Below are positions 27,865 through 36,349 of a DNA stretch of 54,526 nucleotides, piece after piece. How positions within the stretch are numbered: position 1 is the first letter of the stretch; every line of letters begins with the position of its first letter. Under the pieces are notes generated by a model. It was not told where the DNA came from. It saw only the letters and a program-made list of their open reading frames with translations, and ran no database searches. A program made the translations under genes and the position numbers. Source of the DNA: Spirochaetota bacterium (GTDB lineage: Bacteria > Spirochaetota > B62-G9 > DRHN01); assembly GCA_016934265.1 (NCBI GenBank), contig JAFGTF010000124.1, positions 1-54,526 on the forward strand, in the 5' to 3' direction.

Positions 27865-28911
27865 TCAGTCTTTCACTCTCCCGAGAGAAAGGGCTTTCAG
27901 CATCCAGTCCGGAAGCGGTTTCTTTGGATCGCGTTTCTTCAGGTTGAGGTAGATGCCGAGTTTCTTGAAGAGCGGGATGCGGTATGTCTCGACGAATTCG
28001 ATGAGCGTTCCGTCGGGGTCTTCGATGTAGATGAAATGGCCGGCGGCCTGGCCCATGTCGAATGCATCGTTGCTGTCGACGGTGACGCCGAATCCCGCCT
28101 TTTCACACTCGGTTTTCAATGCGGCCATGTCGTGTACGTCGAAGCAGAGATGGATGAAACCGAGATCACCCCAGAAGCGTTTTTTGAAGATCTTTTCTGC
28201 CGGACGTGAAACGGATTGAATGAGCTCGATGACGGAAGGGCCGACGAGACTGGCGAAAATCCCTCCCGGTTCTTTGGTTTTGAGAAGTACGCGTCTCAGC
28301 CTGTCGGTGCCGCCCGGAACGGACTGTAGATCCTCGAACACACCGGTTTCGTCGTATACCACCGTGTCGTATCCGAGCACCCCCCCGTAGAGATTCATTG
28401 AACGGTCGATGTCGGATACCCCGATAATACAACCCGTGACGCCGCCGGTAACGGCCGGTTTCTTCGAAAACCATTCTTCGCCGGCGGCGATCTGATAGAG
28501 GTTTTTAAACGGGTCCTGTACGAAAAAGTGGGGGCTCTTCGAAGGGCCGTCAGACACCCCGCCGAGCAGCTCGACGTCTCGTTTCTTCAGCTCTTCGAAC
28601 GCGGCGAGGACGTCCGGCGCCTTTATCTTCGCCGCAAAGATACCGAGGTCTCCCGCCCTTACGGTGAAACCGGGCCCTTCGGGTGTTCTGCTCGTGTACT
28701 GCCAGATTTCGAAACCGCTTCCTCCCGACATGCTCGCCGCGAGCAGCGCGCGGCGGCTCTGCACCAAACCGCCCGTGTATCTTGTCATGAATACCGGTTT
28801 TCCCTCATCGTCGAAGATGGGAACGTCCATTCCGAACGCCTTCCTGATCCAGGCGAATGCGACTTCTATATCGGAAACGCCGAGGCCTATCTGCTGTATG
28901 CAGTTTATCAT
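27865..28911 (-). CDS. two-domain VOC (glyoxalase/dioxygenase fold) protein
   Basis: The 348-residue protein has two vicinal-oxygen-chelate domains, one beginning IQQIGLGVSDIEVAFAWI and the other TGCIIGVSDIDRSMNLYG. Each has betaalphabetabetabeta repeats, with DPFKNLYQI and DPDGTLIEFVE ending the modules. The second domain has a complete-looking metal triad (IHLCFDV His and the final Glu). The first seems poorer in ligands. The ATG at 28911 follows GGAGGG; a GTG five codons earlier is less likely. Substrate unknown. It stands alone. Confidence 0.75.
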   Translation of the reverse strand: MINCIQQIGLGVSDIEVAFAWIRKAFGMDVPIFDDEGKPVFMTRYTGGLVQSRRALLAASMSGGSGFEIWQYTSRTPEGPGFTVRAGDLGIFAAKIKAPDVLAAFEELKKRDVELLGGVSDGPSKSPHFFVQDPFKNLYQIAAGEEWFSKKPAVTGGVTGCIIGVSDIDRSMNLYGGVLGYDTVVYDETGVFEDLQSVPGGTDRLRRVLLKTKEPGGIFASLVGPSVIELIQSVSRPAEKIFKKRFWGDLGFIHLCFDVHDMAALKTECEKAGFGVTVDSNDAFDMGQAAGHFIYIEDPDGTLIEFVETYRIPLFKKLGIYLNLKKRDPKKPLPDWMLKALSLGRVKD

Positions 28912-29099
28912 GCCGCCCTCCGTCACTGTGATACGGACCGTCTGTCACCGGAAATATAGAAAAAATAGATCAGTAAAACAACTTATACGGACGAAATTTA
29001 TTGTAAAGGCGGTCGGAGGCGGTCGTGGCCGTCGGCATACGGTCCGCCGGCTCTTGTAGTGCTTGATTTTTCCACCGTGCGCCTACATTATACAATACG

Positions 29100-29546
29100 A
29101 TGAAACAAAGAGGCATAAGAGTACGGGTGGCGGGGCTTGGAATGGTAGATTCATCCGTCCTGCTCGTAAAACACGAAAAGAACGGTAAAAGCTACTGGCT
29201 TCTGCCCGGAGGCGGTGTACGGGTGGGGGAGAGTGCGCGCGAAGCCCTGAAGAGAGAGCTTTACGAAGAGCTTACGCTCGAGGCGGAGGTGGGAGACCTC
29301 CTCTTCGTGGTGGAGACCTGGTCGGACGACGGGACCCATATAATCCAGCCGACCTTCCTGCTGGAGCTGGGCGACGTGAATCGTATCGACCTGGGAGGCG
29401 ACAGGAGGGTCGTCGGTTTCGATATGGCGGATGCCGCGGAGCTTTTGGAACGGAGGATCTATCCGGATATCAAGAGGGAGATCGTCGAATATATCAAAAA
29501 CAAAGCCGTTGCACACAGGTATTTATACAAACAATGGGTAGAATAG
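29100..29546 (+). CDS. Nudix hydrolase
   Basis: A 148-residue Nudix hydrolase that would cleave a nucleoside-diphosphate-linked substrate. The Nudix box is GGGVRVGESAREALKREL followed by YEELTLEAEVG. The REL and EE metal residues are present; the family Gly after EE is Thr. No SD is found before the ATG, and the only -10-like element (TATACA, 29089-29094) ends just five bases upstream, so the message may be leaderless. Its last 13 bases overlap the next gene. Confidence 0.8.
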   Translation: MKQRGIRVRVAGLGMVDSSVLLVKHEKNGKSYWLLPGGGVRVGESAREALKRELYEELTLEAEVGDLLFVVETWSDDGTHIIQPTFLLELGDVNRIDLGGDRRVVGFDMADAAELLERRIYPDIKREIVEYIKNKAVAHRYLYKQWVE

Positions 29547-30349
29547 CGAAAACAGCGATTGCGTGGCTTTTTATCCTGGCCGCATCGTCAGGGTACACCG
29601 ATACGAGAGATTTTCGGGTGGACTGGAGAACAAACGAGGTCGTCGTCACCGGTGTATCGAAAATCGCCGCGAGCAAGACGGGAAACAGGATCGAGTGGCA
29701 GCACAGCGCGGCCGTAGGTGCCAAACGTCTCGTTCTCGAGAGTTTCTTCGCCTCATTGGGAGCGCTTCGGGTCGATGCGTACCGTTCGGCGAAGGATATT
29801 ATGATGGATAATCCGGCGACGAACAGGGCGGTGCACGGGTACGCAGATACGCTCGCTCGGTATCAGGTGATGTACGGACCGGATTCGGTGACCGTCGAGA
29901 AGCGTATTCCGCTCTACGGGAAAGGCGGATTGGCGCCTTTGCTGATAGAAGCGGGAACGGATCCCGGCCATTTCCCCTCATACGACCGGCTCGTCTTCTC
30001 CACCGAATTCACCGGGCTCGTGATCGATGGGAGGGGGCTTGGAAGAATACCGGCGGTAAACCCGCGGATATTCGACGATGACCACAATCTCGTGTACTCC
30101 GCCGACCTCATACAAAAGGACGCATTTGCACGGTGGGGGGCTTTACGCTATACCGATGATCCGTACTTGCGTGGATGTGAAATGCGGGTGGGAGCGAATC
30201 CGCTGCGGCTTATAGCGATTGAGAACCCGAAACTCATTGAAACCGACCTCTGCATATCGAAAGAGGACGCCATGATACTTCTGCAAGAGGAAGAAACGAG
30301 AAGTCGCCTCGAGGAGGGGATGGTGGTCATTATTCTCGATTCCCTGTAG
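29534..30349 (+). CDS. exported LPP20-like protein
   Basis: A 271-residue protein with an N-terminal signal sequence (IAKTAIAWLFILAASSGYT) and no lipobox Cys, so probably periplasmic. The C-terminal half has the LPP20-type pattern: FTGLVIDGRGLGRIPAVNPR, then an IFDDDHNLVYSADL stretch, an AFARWGALRYT region, and a closing ISKEDAMILL. The N-terminal half (residues 30-140) is rich in short helices and is not recognised. LPP20-like proteins are structural or flagellum-associated; no specific job can be assigned. It overlaps the Nudix gene by 13 bases and is likely cotranscribed. Confidence 0.6.
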   Translation: MGRIAKTAIAWLFILAASSGYTDTRDFRVDWRTNEVVVTGVSKIAASKTGNRIEWQHSAAVGAKRLVLESFFASLGALRVDAYRSAKDIMMDNPATNRAVHGYADTLARYQVMYGPDSVTVEKRIPLYGKGGLAPLLIEAGTDPGHFPSYDRLVFSTEFTGLVIDGRGLGRIPAVNPRIFDDDHNLVYSADLIQKDAFARWGALRYTDDPYLRGCEMRVGANPLRLIAIENPKLIETDLCISKEDAMILLQEEETRSRLEEGMVVIILDSL

Positions 30350-30658
30350 AAAAAATGTCCGGCCTTTTTCAACCGCTTGCGTCTCAGTCTCTTCTCAATT
30401 TCACGTACCGATCCCTTTTTTAAACCGGTCCACGCTCCCTTGAAACGATTACCGGGGGCTTTCCGAAAACGTGCCGCCTCAGGTATCGCCATACGGGGGG
30501 TTATTTTCCCCACCCCCGGATACGCACTTTAAGGGGATAACAGGATTTCTGCGAGTCGATTTTTGGTAACGACCGTCTGTTCGAAAAGAATCGGCGGTGG
30601 GTGATATGCGCCGTCTTTTTGGAAAAAACCGTCCGGTACCGCTTTATATTTGAAGAGG
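30350..30658. other. intergenic region between two convergent genes
   Basis: No gene is seen. Close to the rpmB end, the minus strand has a short stem ACCG-ga-CGGT followed by six T, a weak terminator candidate for rpmB. Confidence 0.4.
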
Positions 30659-30889
30659 TCAGGAAGCGAGGACCGCCCTGCCGCTCTTCAGGCACTGGGT
30701 GCACACCTTTGTCGTGACGACCCTGCCGTTAATGACTATTCGCTTCTTGACGAGGTTCGGGGCAAAGTTGCGTTTCGTGATACCGGTGATCTTGATACCT
30801 GCCCCCTTTTTTCTTCTCGCAAGGCCGCGAGACGCGTAAGACCTTCCTGCGACCGTTTTCTTTCCGCAAACCGCACAAACACGACCCAT
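30659..30889 (-). CDS. rpmB: 50S ribosomal protein L28
   Basis: A 76-residue L28. It has the zinc-ribbon (C+) form with two pairs of cysteines, CAVCGK at residues 5-8 and CTQCLKSG near the C-terminus, and the conserved NFAPNL and KRIVINGRVV segments. It is monocistronic, with rpmG not adjacent. A strong promoter with repeated upstream -35-like elements precedes it. Confidence 0.93.
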   Translation of the reverse strand: MGRVCAVCGKKTVAGRSYASRGLARRKKGAGIKITGITKRNFAPNLVKKRIVINGRVVTTKVCTQCLKSGRAVLAS

Positions 30890-30923
30890 ATTGTCGTACT
30901 CCCTCTCTTCTTCTTCTGCGCTG

Positions 30924-30952
30924 AAGATAAAAAACTCTTACGGCCATGTCAA
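30924..30952 (-). promoter_or_regulatory. rpmB promoter
   Basis: On the minus strand: TTGACA, 17-base spacer, TATCTT. Leader about 30 bases. Confidence 0.65.
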
Positions 30953-30995
30953 GTTAATTCTTGTGTCAAGTTAATCCTTGTGTCAAGTTAATCCT
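30947..30995. repeat. three tandem 17-base units, each carrying a -35 hexamer
   Basis: The unit TGTGTCAAGTTAATCCT (first copy lacking two bases) repeats three times. On the minus strand each copy contains TTGACA, so consensus -35 hexamers stand at 17-base intervals upstream of one -10. Confidence 0.8.
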
Positions 30996-31038
30996 TGACG
31001 ATGTACGGCAAATAGATTAGCTTGCTCCTAGATGAGGT

Positions 31039-31320
31039 GTGTCGTTGAAGCTTAATCTATCCGCAAACGAGGTCAATGCGATCAAGGCATGGGCCGATAA
31101 AATCATACACGGCGGGCATTGGGGAGACGGAGACATCGTCATTCCCGAGGAATCCATCATTCTCAAGAAGATAGAAGGGATGGAGAACCAAACGGTGGAC
31201 CTGAAGGAGAATGAAGCCAGGATCATCCTCACCTGGAGCGAAAGCTCGATGGGCATTCATAATATGGAGGAGGAGAGCGTAATCAAAAAGCTGCAGCGTA
31301 TCGTATCTTCCGGCCCTTGA
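31039..31320 (+). CDS. small hypothetical protein
   Basis: The frame encodes about 93 residues, acidic and soluble, beginning with a helix (LSANEVNAIKAWADKIIHGG) and then strands with VIPEESIILKKIEG and ARIILTWSES. I recognise no family. The GTG at 31039 is too near to GAGG; a TTG at 31045 is better spaced (seven bases), so the true start may be two codons later. It is followed after about 75 bases by another unknown small gene. Confidence 0.55.
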   Translation: MSLKLNLSANEVNAIKAWADKIIHGGHWGDGDIVIPEESIILKKIEGMENQTVDLKENEARIILTWSESSMGIHNMEEESVIKKLQRIVSSGP

Positions 31321-31395
31321 AACACAAAAAACCCCGTAACCCCCAAAGCCGATAAAAAACGGTACCCTGCCTATTGGTTGAAAGAATGAAGAACC

Positions 31396-31854
31396 ATGAA
31401 TGATGAGATGAAAGAAAGGGTGGAGCGGATCGAGGCATTCCTGGGCGAGCTCGGTTACAGTACCTTCGAGAAGGAGATCACCGAAGAGATGTACCAGGCC
31501 TCCTTCGGGACGGAGGGCGATATAACGGGGTCGGTCTTCATCGAACAGGACTGTAATTTCCTTGAATTGGCCTACACATATATGTTTGACCGCAGCGAGG
31601 AAACCTTCCTGCGTGATCACCTCGAAACGATGATGAACATCTGCTACGAATACGGTATCTACTTTAATGTCGCCCGTGAAGAGGACGAGATCAGTTTTTC
31701 CATCTTCTCGAAACTCTACTTCTCAGGTCTCACCGTCGAGTCGCTTCACGATACGATTGAGGACTTTGTAGCCTGTAACGGCGAGCTCGTTTCAATATTC
31801 AACGTAAGCGAAGAAGACGATAACTACACTGAGGGCAGGTACTATAACGAGTGA
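31396..31854 (+). CDS. hypothetical protein with a YbjN/secretion-chaperone-like pattern
   Basis: A 152-residue very acidic protein. The alternating pattern, with a hydrophobic strand (FIEQDCNFLELAYTYMF), a helix (LETMMNICYEYG), strands (IYFNVARE and ISFSIFSKLYFSG) and a final helix (TVESLHDTIEDFVAC), resembles the YbjN or type III chaperone-like alpha-beta fold. That is a weak impression, not an assignment. The start has no strong SD. It directly precedes the pseudokinase gene. Confidence 0.5.
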   Translation: MNDEMKERVERIEAFLGELGYSTFEKEITEEMYQASFGTEGDITGSVFIEQDCNFLELAYTYMFDRSEETFLRDHLETMMNICYEYGIYFNVAREEDEISFSIFSKLYFSGLTVESLHDTIEDFVACNGELVSIFNVSEEDDNYTEGRYYNE

Positions 31855-31950
31855 GCGGTACACTCCTTCGAAACAGAGTCCGTCGATCCAAAAGAGGGCA
31901 AGCAGAGCCGACAGGAGTATGAGCCGCCGCATTTTGACGCGCGGCTGGTT

Positions 31951-33570
31951 GTGTGTATCCTTACGTATGTCCGATATGGGGCGCCGGCCCTTCTTTTCGG
32001 ACACCGGTTACACTGTTTCGACCCTTATGCGGAATCAGTCATGAGAAAGCGCGCCGTTCTCCATTCACAGCGACTCACCCCCTCGCACGAATTCTACGAT
32101 ACCTTCAGTAAAATGGCCGCGCTTTTCGGGTATGAAGCGATCCCTTCGGAATCCAGATCCGATACACAGAAGCTCATCATGGAGGGGGGAGAGATGCTCC
32201 TTTTCTGCGACGAGGAGCTCTACTACGCATTAATGTCGGAAAAGGTGGCGTCACGAAGGGAAAAAGGGTGGCATACCGGCGTGATACTAATCGGGGAGGG
32301 AGAGGCGGCGGTCGATCAGGAAGTTGACGGGTACCTTCCTTTGAACTGCCAATCTCAGGCGGCATCGTCGACTTTCGAGCGAACGCTCTTTAATATTTAT
32401 AAATATGAGGCGATGAACGAGCGGTTTAGGACTCTTTCCGGCAGGACAGACCCGAGTCTCGTAAGCATGCTTCTCGTAAAGACCACTCACGCAATAAACA
32501 ACATACTGACCGGCATGCAGGGGTATTCCGAGCTGGCACAGATGCATTCCGACGATCGAAAGCTCGTCCGCGATTCTTTCGAAGTCGTGCTGGAGTCTTC
32601 GCAGAGAATAAAGAATGAAATACACAGGCTGCGCGCCTTCGCACGGATGGAGAGCCCCAAGCGGGATCATATCAGCATGGTACAGGTCCTCGACGAGGCC
32701 GTTCGACTCGCCGCGTCCCGGTCCGGCACGAATATGGTGAAGTTCGACGCACAGCTTTATCAGGATTTCCTCGTCGATGCCGATTACGACCAGCTCGTGC
32801 AGGTTTTTTACTTTCTTTTTGCTGAAATCGCCGGATTCTGTACTGAGGGAGGTGTCGTCTCCCTGTCAATTTCATCGATCGATACAACGGCCGTGGTGAC
32901 GATTAGATGCGCCCGCTGTCTACAGGACGAGGAAACGATTCGGCATGTGAGAAGACTGATGTCGCTCGATATACCGATTCTGGAGACCGAGGGCCCGGAA
33001 GGGAGAGACGAGAGTCACAGCGTCCTCACCATCTGCGGTCGTATCATAAGAAACCACAAGGGGGAAATTTCCCTGAGGGAGGACGGCAAGAACGGTATTC
33101 TCATCCGGGTGAAACTGCCGGTATTAAAGCGACTCGCAGATCTCGGAGAGGCCAAGAAGGCATCCGGTGTAGCCGCGCCGGAGCTCGCCGACGTGCTCGA
33201 CATGGACATACTGGTGGTCGACGACGAGGAGTATATCAGAAACACTCTGTACTATTTCTTTATACGGAAGGGGTGCAGGGTCACTCTTGCGGAAGATGGG
33301 GAGTTCGGGTTACGAGTAGCGGCTAAACAGCAGTTCGACCTGATATTCATGGACTATCTCATGCCGCGGATGGGCGGGATCGAGGCCTGTAAAAGGATAT
33401 CGGCGATGAACGGCGACGTAAAGATAGTAATCATAACGGGAAAGGAATCGCTCGATGAAAAGGAGCTTCAGGACGCGGGAGTGTACGACTGCATACGGAA
33501 GCCTTTTGAAATAAGGGAGCTGTACGCCATCGCTCGCAAGGTGGCGATGGAACGACGGATCATAGGATAG
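31951..33570 (+). CDS. degenerate histidine kinase (pseudokinase) with C-terminal receiver
   Basis: The 539-residue cytosolic protein has three parts. Residues about 60-175 resemble a receiver without its acidic residues (VILIGEGEAAVDQEVDGYLP). Residues about 185-260 are HisKA-like, and the His is kept in TTHAINNILTGMQGYSEL. The ATPase part is degenerate: the N box is replaced by QVFYFLFAEIAGFC, no DxGxG motif is found, and the G2 region reads ESHSVLTICGRIIRNHKG. The last 120 residues are an intact receiver (ILVVDDEEYIRN, DLIFMDYLMPRMGG, VIITGKES, IRKPFE). Start is a GTG; an ATG 30 codons on is an alternative. It likely acts as a phosphotransfer or docking protein. Confidence 0.7.
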   Translation: MCILTYVRYGAPALLFGHRLHCFDPYAESVMRKRAVLHSQRLTPSHEFYDTFSKMAALFGYEAIPSESRSDTQKLIMEGGEMLLFCDEELYYALMSEKVASRREKGWHTGVILIGEGEAAVDQEVDGYLPLNCQSQAASSTFERTLFNIYKYEAMNERFRTLSGRTDPSLVSMLLVKTTHAINNILTGMQGYSELAQMHSDDRKLVRDSFEVVLESSQRIKNEIHRLRAFARMESPKRDHISMVQVLDEAVRLAASRSGTNMVKFDAQLYQDFLVDADYDQLVQVFYFLFAEIAGFCTEGGVVSLSISSIDTTAVVTIRCARCLQDEETIRHVRRLMSLDIPILETEGPEGRDESHSVLTICGRIIRNHKGEISLREDGKNGILIRVKLPVLKRLADLGEAKKASGVAAPELADVLDMDILVVDDEEYIRNTLYYFFIRKGCRVTLAEDGEFGLRVAAKQQFDLIFMDYLMPRMGGIEACKRISAMNGDVKIVIITGKESLDEKELQDAGVYDCIRKPFEIRELYAIARKVAMERRIIG

Positions 33571-33603
33571 AGGATACTATCTCGGATCACAGGGAGTGTA
33601 CCA

Positions 33604-34254
33604 ATGTCAGAACGTGAAGAACTGCTGAAGAATGTCCGTTTTCTCGGGCATGCCTCGTTCCAGATACGGGGAAGCAGTACCGTGTATACGGATCCCTACG
33701 AGCTCGGAAGCTACCGGACGCTTGCACCCGCCGACGTCGTCCTGGTGACACACAGCCATTACGATCACTGCTCCGCAGTGGATATAGAACGGGTCTCTGC
33801 TTTAAAGACCGTGGTGCTGGCGTCGAACGACTGCATCGAATCCCTGAAACGGCTTTCCTGCTCGGTACGGGGTATTTCTCCGAATGAAGAGATACAGGTG
33901 GCGGGAGTTGGGATAAAAGCCGTCCCCGCATACAACCCTGACAAGCAGTTTCACCCGAGGGAGAATTTGTGGAACGGCTATGTCTTTACCGTGGACGGCG
34001 TGCGTTACTATCATCCCGGCGATACCGATCTGGTTCCGGAGATGGAGGGTATAGAGGCGGACGTCGTGTTTCTGCCGGTCGGCGGCACCTATACGATGGA
34101 TGCAAGAGACGCATGTGAGGCGGTAAAGAGGATCAGCCCGAAAGCGGCGATACCGATGCATTACGGCTCCGTCGTCGGGTCGATAAGGGATGCCGAGGAG
34201 TTCGTGCGCTGCGTCGGCGAAATCGGAGTACTGCTGCCGCAGATGGAACCGTGA
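33604..34254 (+). CDS. MBL-fold metal-dependent hydrolase (UlaG-like)
   Basis: A 216-residue metallo-beta-lactamase-fold protein. The metal site is TGVTHSHYDHCS-like; actual sequence VLVTHSHYDHCSAVD (HxHxDH), followed by PGDTD (Asp bridging), VFLPVGGTYTMDA and IPMHYGS (His). This arrangement is typical of the UlaG-like subgroup with lactonase or phosphodiesterase activities. AGGGAG lies eight bases before the ATG. It probably shares a transcript with the pseudokinase (33-base gap). Substrate unknown. Confidence 0.85.
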   Translation: MSEREELLKNVRFLGHASFQIRGSSTVYTDPYELGSYRTLAPADVVLVTHSHYDHCSAVDIERVSALKTVVLASNDCIESLKRLSCSVRGISPNEEIQVAGVGIKAVPAYNPDKQFHPRENLWNGYVFTVDGVRYYHPGDTDLVPEMEGIEADVVFLPVGGTYTMDARDACEAVKRISPKAAIPMHYGSVVGSIRDAEEFVRCVGEIGVLLPQMEP

Positions 34255-34381
34255 CCTCTGCGTGCGTCCCTTCCGTGCTGCGGAAACGCCGGTTCTCGGG
34301 GGGTAGGTGTTGTTTGAGCGGTATGAATTTCCCCCTAGACGGGTGTACGTCGGAGAGGAATAGCCTCCCTTTTAAAAGGGC

Positions 34382-34405
34382 CTTTTACATCTACTTTTAC
34401 ATCTA
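34382..34405. repeat. two tandem copies of a 12-base unit
   Basis: CTTTTACATCTA is repeated head to tail just downstream of the hypothetical gene's end. A self-complementary CCCTTTTAAAAGGG lies just before it and could act as a weak bidirectional terminator between the convergent genes. Confidence 0.6.
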
Positions 34406-34419
34406 AATGAAGACCGAAC

Positions 34420-34770
34420 TTAGGATATCTTCTTGTTGCTGAGGGATGAAGCTGTCACGTCTTGAGGGTTCACCATGATGACCGGAAATACCGTCCCGCA
34501 GATCTCATCGCACCGCTGTTTCGCGTAGTCCCACGAGTTAAAGTCGCTGAAGTTCGGATGAATCCACGGGTCCTCCCCCGCCTGTTCGTATTTGATGTAG
34601 AGCTCCTCAGCAGAGAGCCCCGGCCGTTTTCTAAATACAGATTCGAGGAAATGGTCGACAATTTTTTTCGCCGCTTCCACGGCGGCTTCAATCGTTTCAT
34701 ACTCTCCCGCCTCGTACCGTTCGTCTTCATCGTAGGAAGAATTATCGTCGACGTAAAGCTCGTACTTCAC
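34420..34770 (-). CDS. small acidic hypothetical protein
   Basis: I start this at a GTG because GGAGG is eight bases before it; two ATGs further up are inside or ahead of that SD. This gives 116 residues: a strand (VKYELYVDDNSS), an acidic turn, a helix (IEAAVEAAKKIVDHFLES), a middle containing LSAEELYIKYEQAGEDPW, and a Cys pair near CDEICGTVFPV. It looks like a small stand-alone globular protein. I recognise no family. It is divergent from the sensor kinase operon. Confidence 0.6.
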   Translation of the reverse strand: MKYELYVDDNSSYDEDERYEAGEYETIEAAVEAAKKIVDHFLESVFRKRPGLSAEELYIKYEQAGEDPWIHPNFSDFNSWDYAKQRCDEICGTVFPVIMVNPQDVTASSLSNKKIS

Positions 34771-34873
34771 CCGCATCACCTCCTTGAACATACCGCGCCA
34801 CAAAGTTCAATGGGTGAACAGACTAGGTGCATGCACCGGCAATAAACGTTGGTCGGCCCATAATTCCTTATAT

Positions 34874-34901
34874 AATATAGTATAACCCGTTTTTTACTCA
34901 A
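34874..34901 (-). promoter_or_regulatory. promoter of the small acidic protein gene
   Basis: On the minus strand: TTGAGT, 16-base spacer, TATATT, in a very AT-rich stretch. Leader about 100 bases. Confidence 0.45.
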
Positions 34902-34938
34902 GGCAATAGAAAATTAATCGGCAATAATCGGCAATATC

Positions 34939-34966
34939 TTGACCGCAGCCTGATGTATGGTACTAT
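34939..34966 (+). promoter_or_regulatory. sigma70-type promoter upstream of the sensor kinase
   Basis: TTGACC, 16-base spacer, TACTAT. It would give a basal transcript with a leader of about 175 bases containing the two inverted repeats below. Just before it, AATCGGCAAT is directly repeated. Confidence 0.45.
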
Positions 34967-34969
34967 GAA

Positions 34970-34991
34970 AATAGGGAAAAAATGCCCTATT
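34970..34991. other. inverted repeat, 7-base arms
   Basis: AATAGGG and CCCTATT around an eight-base loop. It may be a protein site or a hairpin at the 5' end of the sigma70 transcript; the bases after it are not a T-run, so a terminator is unlikely. Confidence 0.45.
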
Positions 34992-35005
34992 ATTAGGCGA
35001 ATGTT

Positions 35006-35030
35006 CCGAAATAAAGAGCCGTTATTTCGG
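35006..35030. promoter_or_regulatory. perfect palindrome, candidate upstream activating site
   Basis: CCGAAATAA and TTATTTCGG with a seven-base centre. It lies about 115 bases ahead of the predicted sigma54 start site, the usual distance for an NtrC-type activator. No T-run follows, so it is not a terminator. Confidence 0.55.
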
Positions 35031-35108
35031 TTTGAGCCGATGGCGTGTAAAGATAGTTGCTAAGTCAGGTAATATATGAAATAAGAGTCATGAAATCGGA
35101 GACTGATA

Positions 35109-35124
35109 TGGTATTGTTTTTGCA
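35109..35124 (+). promoter_or_regulatory. candidate sigma54 (-24/-12) promoter
   Basis: TGG, ten bases after GG, then GC inside TTGCA: the invariant GG-N10-GC spacing with a perfect -12 part. The predicted start near 35135 leaves a 12-base leader that just includes the AGAGGAG ribosome binding site. Confidence 0.55.
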
Positions 35125-35146
35125 TTCTTGACATTAGAGGAGTACA

Positions 35147-36349
35147 ATGTTCAAACGTATGTGCATACGAACAAGGATAGTCGTATCGATGGTCGCGATC
35201 CTTCTTTTCTATACCGGTGGCATCCTTATACTCGAGTCCCGGATGGAGAAGAAGCTTTCGGGTATCCAATTCGAACAGAGCCCCGTGCTTCCGTATAACT
35301 CCTTTTTGTCGACGGTGCTGTTCGGAGACAATCGTACCGGCCTCATGATGGGTGGGAACTACGCCGTTTTCAACGGGGAGGAAGGCATAGACGAGTTCGC
35401 GACGCTTGTACACAGTATGCGATATCAGGTGCTCATGGTATTCGCGTTCTTCATTGTCACGGGTGTACTGCTGGCGATGTTTATTGCGCGCGGTATATCC
35501 AAGCCGATCATGGATCTCGCTCGTGCCTCCGGAGGCATCCTTCGAAGAGACGCAGGCGCCCGGCTCGAGCCTCCGCGGTGTACCGAGCTCAGGGTGCTGG
35601 CAGAATCGTTCAACAGCATGCAGAAGGAGCTTCGGGAGTATGACGAGGAGAAGAGCCGTGCGGAAGGAGTCGAGATAACGAAGCAGCTGGCGGCCGGTAT
35701 CGCCCATGAGATCAAGAACCCGATCAATACGGTCGGTCTCATCGCCGATTATATACAGACGAACCTCTCGCCGGACGATCCTGAAAAGCGGTATGAGTTC
35801 TATAAACTGTCCGAGAACATGAAGGGCGAGCTGAAACGGATCAACCGTATCGTGGAAGGATTCCTTCGGCTAACGAGGCCCGATGCGTTTACGTTTGAAA
35901 CGGAAGATGTGAACGGGATAATACGGGAATCCGTCTCGGTCCTGGAACCGGAGATCGTGAAGAACAACATCACGCTTTCGCTCAAGCTCGATGATACGGT
36001 CCCTCCCGTCAGGGCGGACAAAGAAAAGCTCAACCAGATGTTTTCGAACCTCATTATCAATGCAGTGGAGGCGATGCCGAGAGGGGGGGATATCGAAGTG
36101 TCGTCCGGGAAGCTGGACGGAAAGATGGTGAAAGTGGAGATCCTGGATACGGGAATAGGAATTCCAAAAGAGGATAGAAACAAGATATTCAATCCCTACT
36201 ATACGACCAAAAAGCAGGGATTCGGCCTGGGGCTTTCGCTTATACACAACATAGTCATAAATCACATGGGAAAGATAAACGTGTACAGCGAAAAGGGTAA
36301 GGGTGCAAGGTTTGAAATACTGCTGCCGGTGGATTCCAGCGATGAATAA
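35147..36349 (+). CDS. membrane sensor histidine kinase (NtrB/ZraS type)
   Basis: A 400-residue kinase: membrane segment 1 (residues about 9-29), a short extracytoplasmic sensor of about 60 residues, membrane segment 2 (about 93-113), a HAMP linker, then HisKA with H187 in AAGIAHEIKNPINTVG. HATPase motifs are complete: N box NLIINAVEAM, G1 DTGIGIP, F box FNPYYTTK, G2 GFGLGLS. AGAGGAG lies just before the ATG. The next gene, its partner activator, begins inside its last codons. The small periplasmic domain could sense an envelope or ion signal. Confidence 0.9.
   Translation: MFKRMCIRTRIVVSMVAILLFYTGGILILESRMEKKLSGIQFEQSPVLPYNSFLSTVLFGDNRTGLMMGGNYAVFNGEEGIDEFATLVHSMRYQVLMVFAFFIVTGVLLAMFIARGISKPIMDLARASGGILRRDAGARLEPPRCTELRVLAESFNSMQKELREYDEEKSRAEGVEITKQLAAGIAHEIKNPINTVGLIADYIQTNLSPDDPEKRYEFYKLSENMKGELKRINRIVEGFLRLTRPDAFTFETEDVNGIIRESVSVLEPEIVKNNITLSLKLDDTVPPVRADKEKLNQMFSNLIINAVEAMPRGGDIEVSSGKLDGKMVKVEILDTGIGIPKEDRNKIFNPYYTTKKQGFGLGLSLIHNIVINHMGKINVYSEKGKGARFEILLPVDSSDE

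Noticed and set aside
34970-35030. Terminators ahead of the sensor kinase
   Set aside because: Neither inverted repeat is followed by a T-run; regulatory sites are more likely.
35042-35065. TGGCGTG...TTGC resembling a sigma54 promoter
   Set aside because: Fifteen bases separate GG and GC; the spacing must be ten. The site at 35109 fits.
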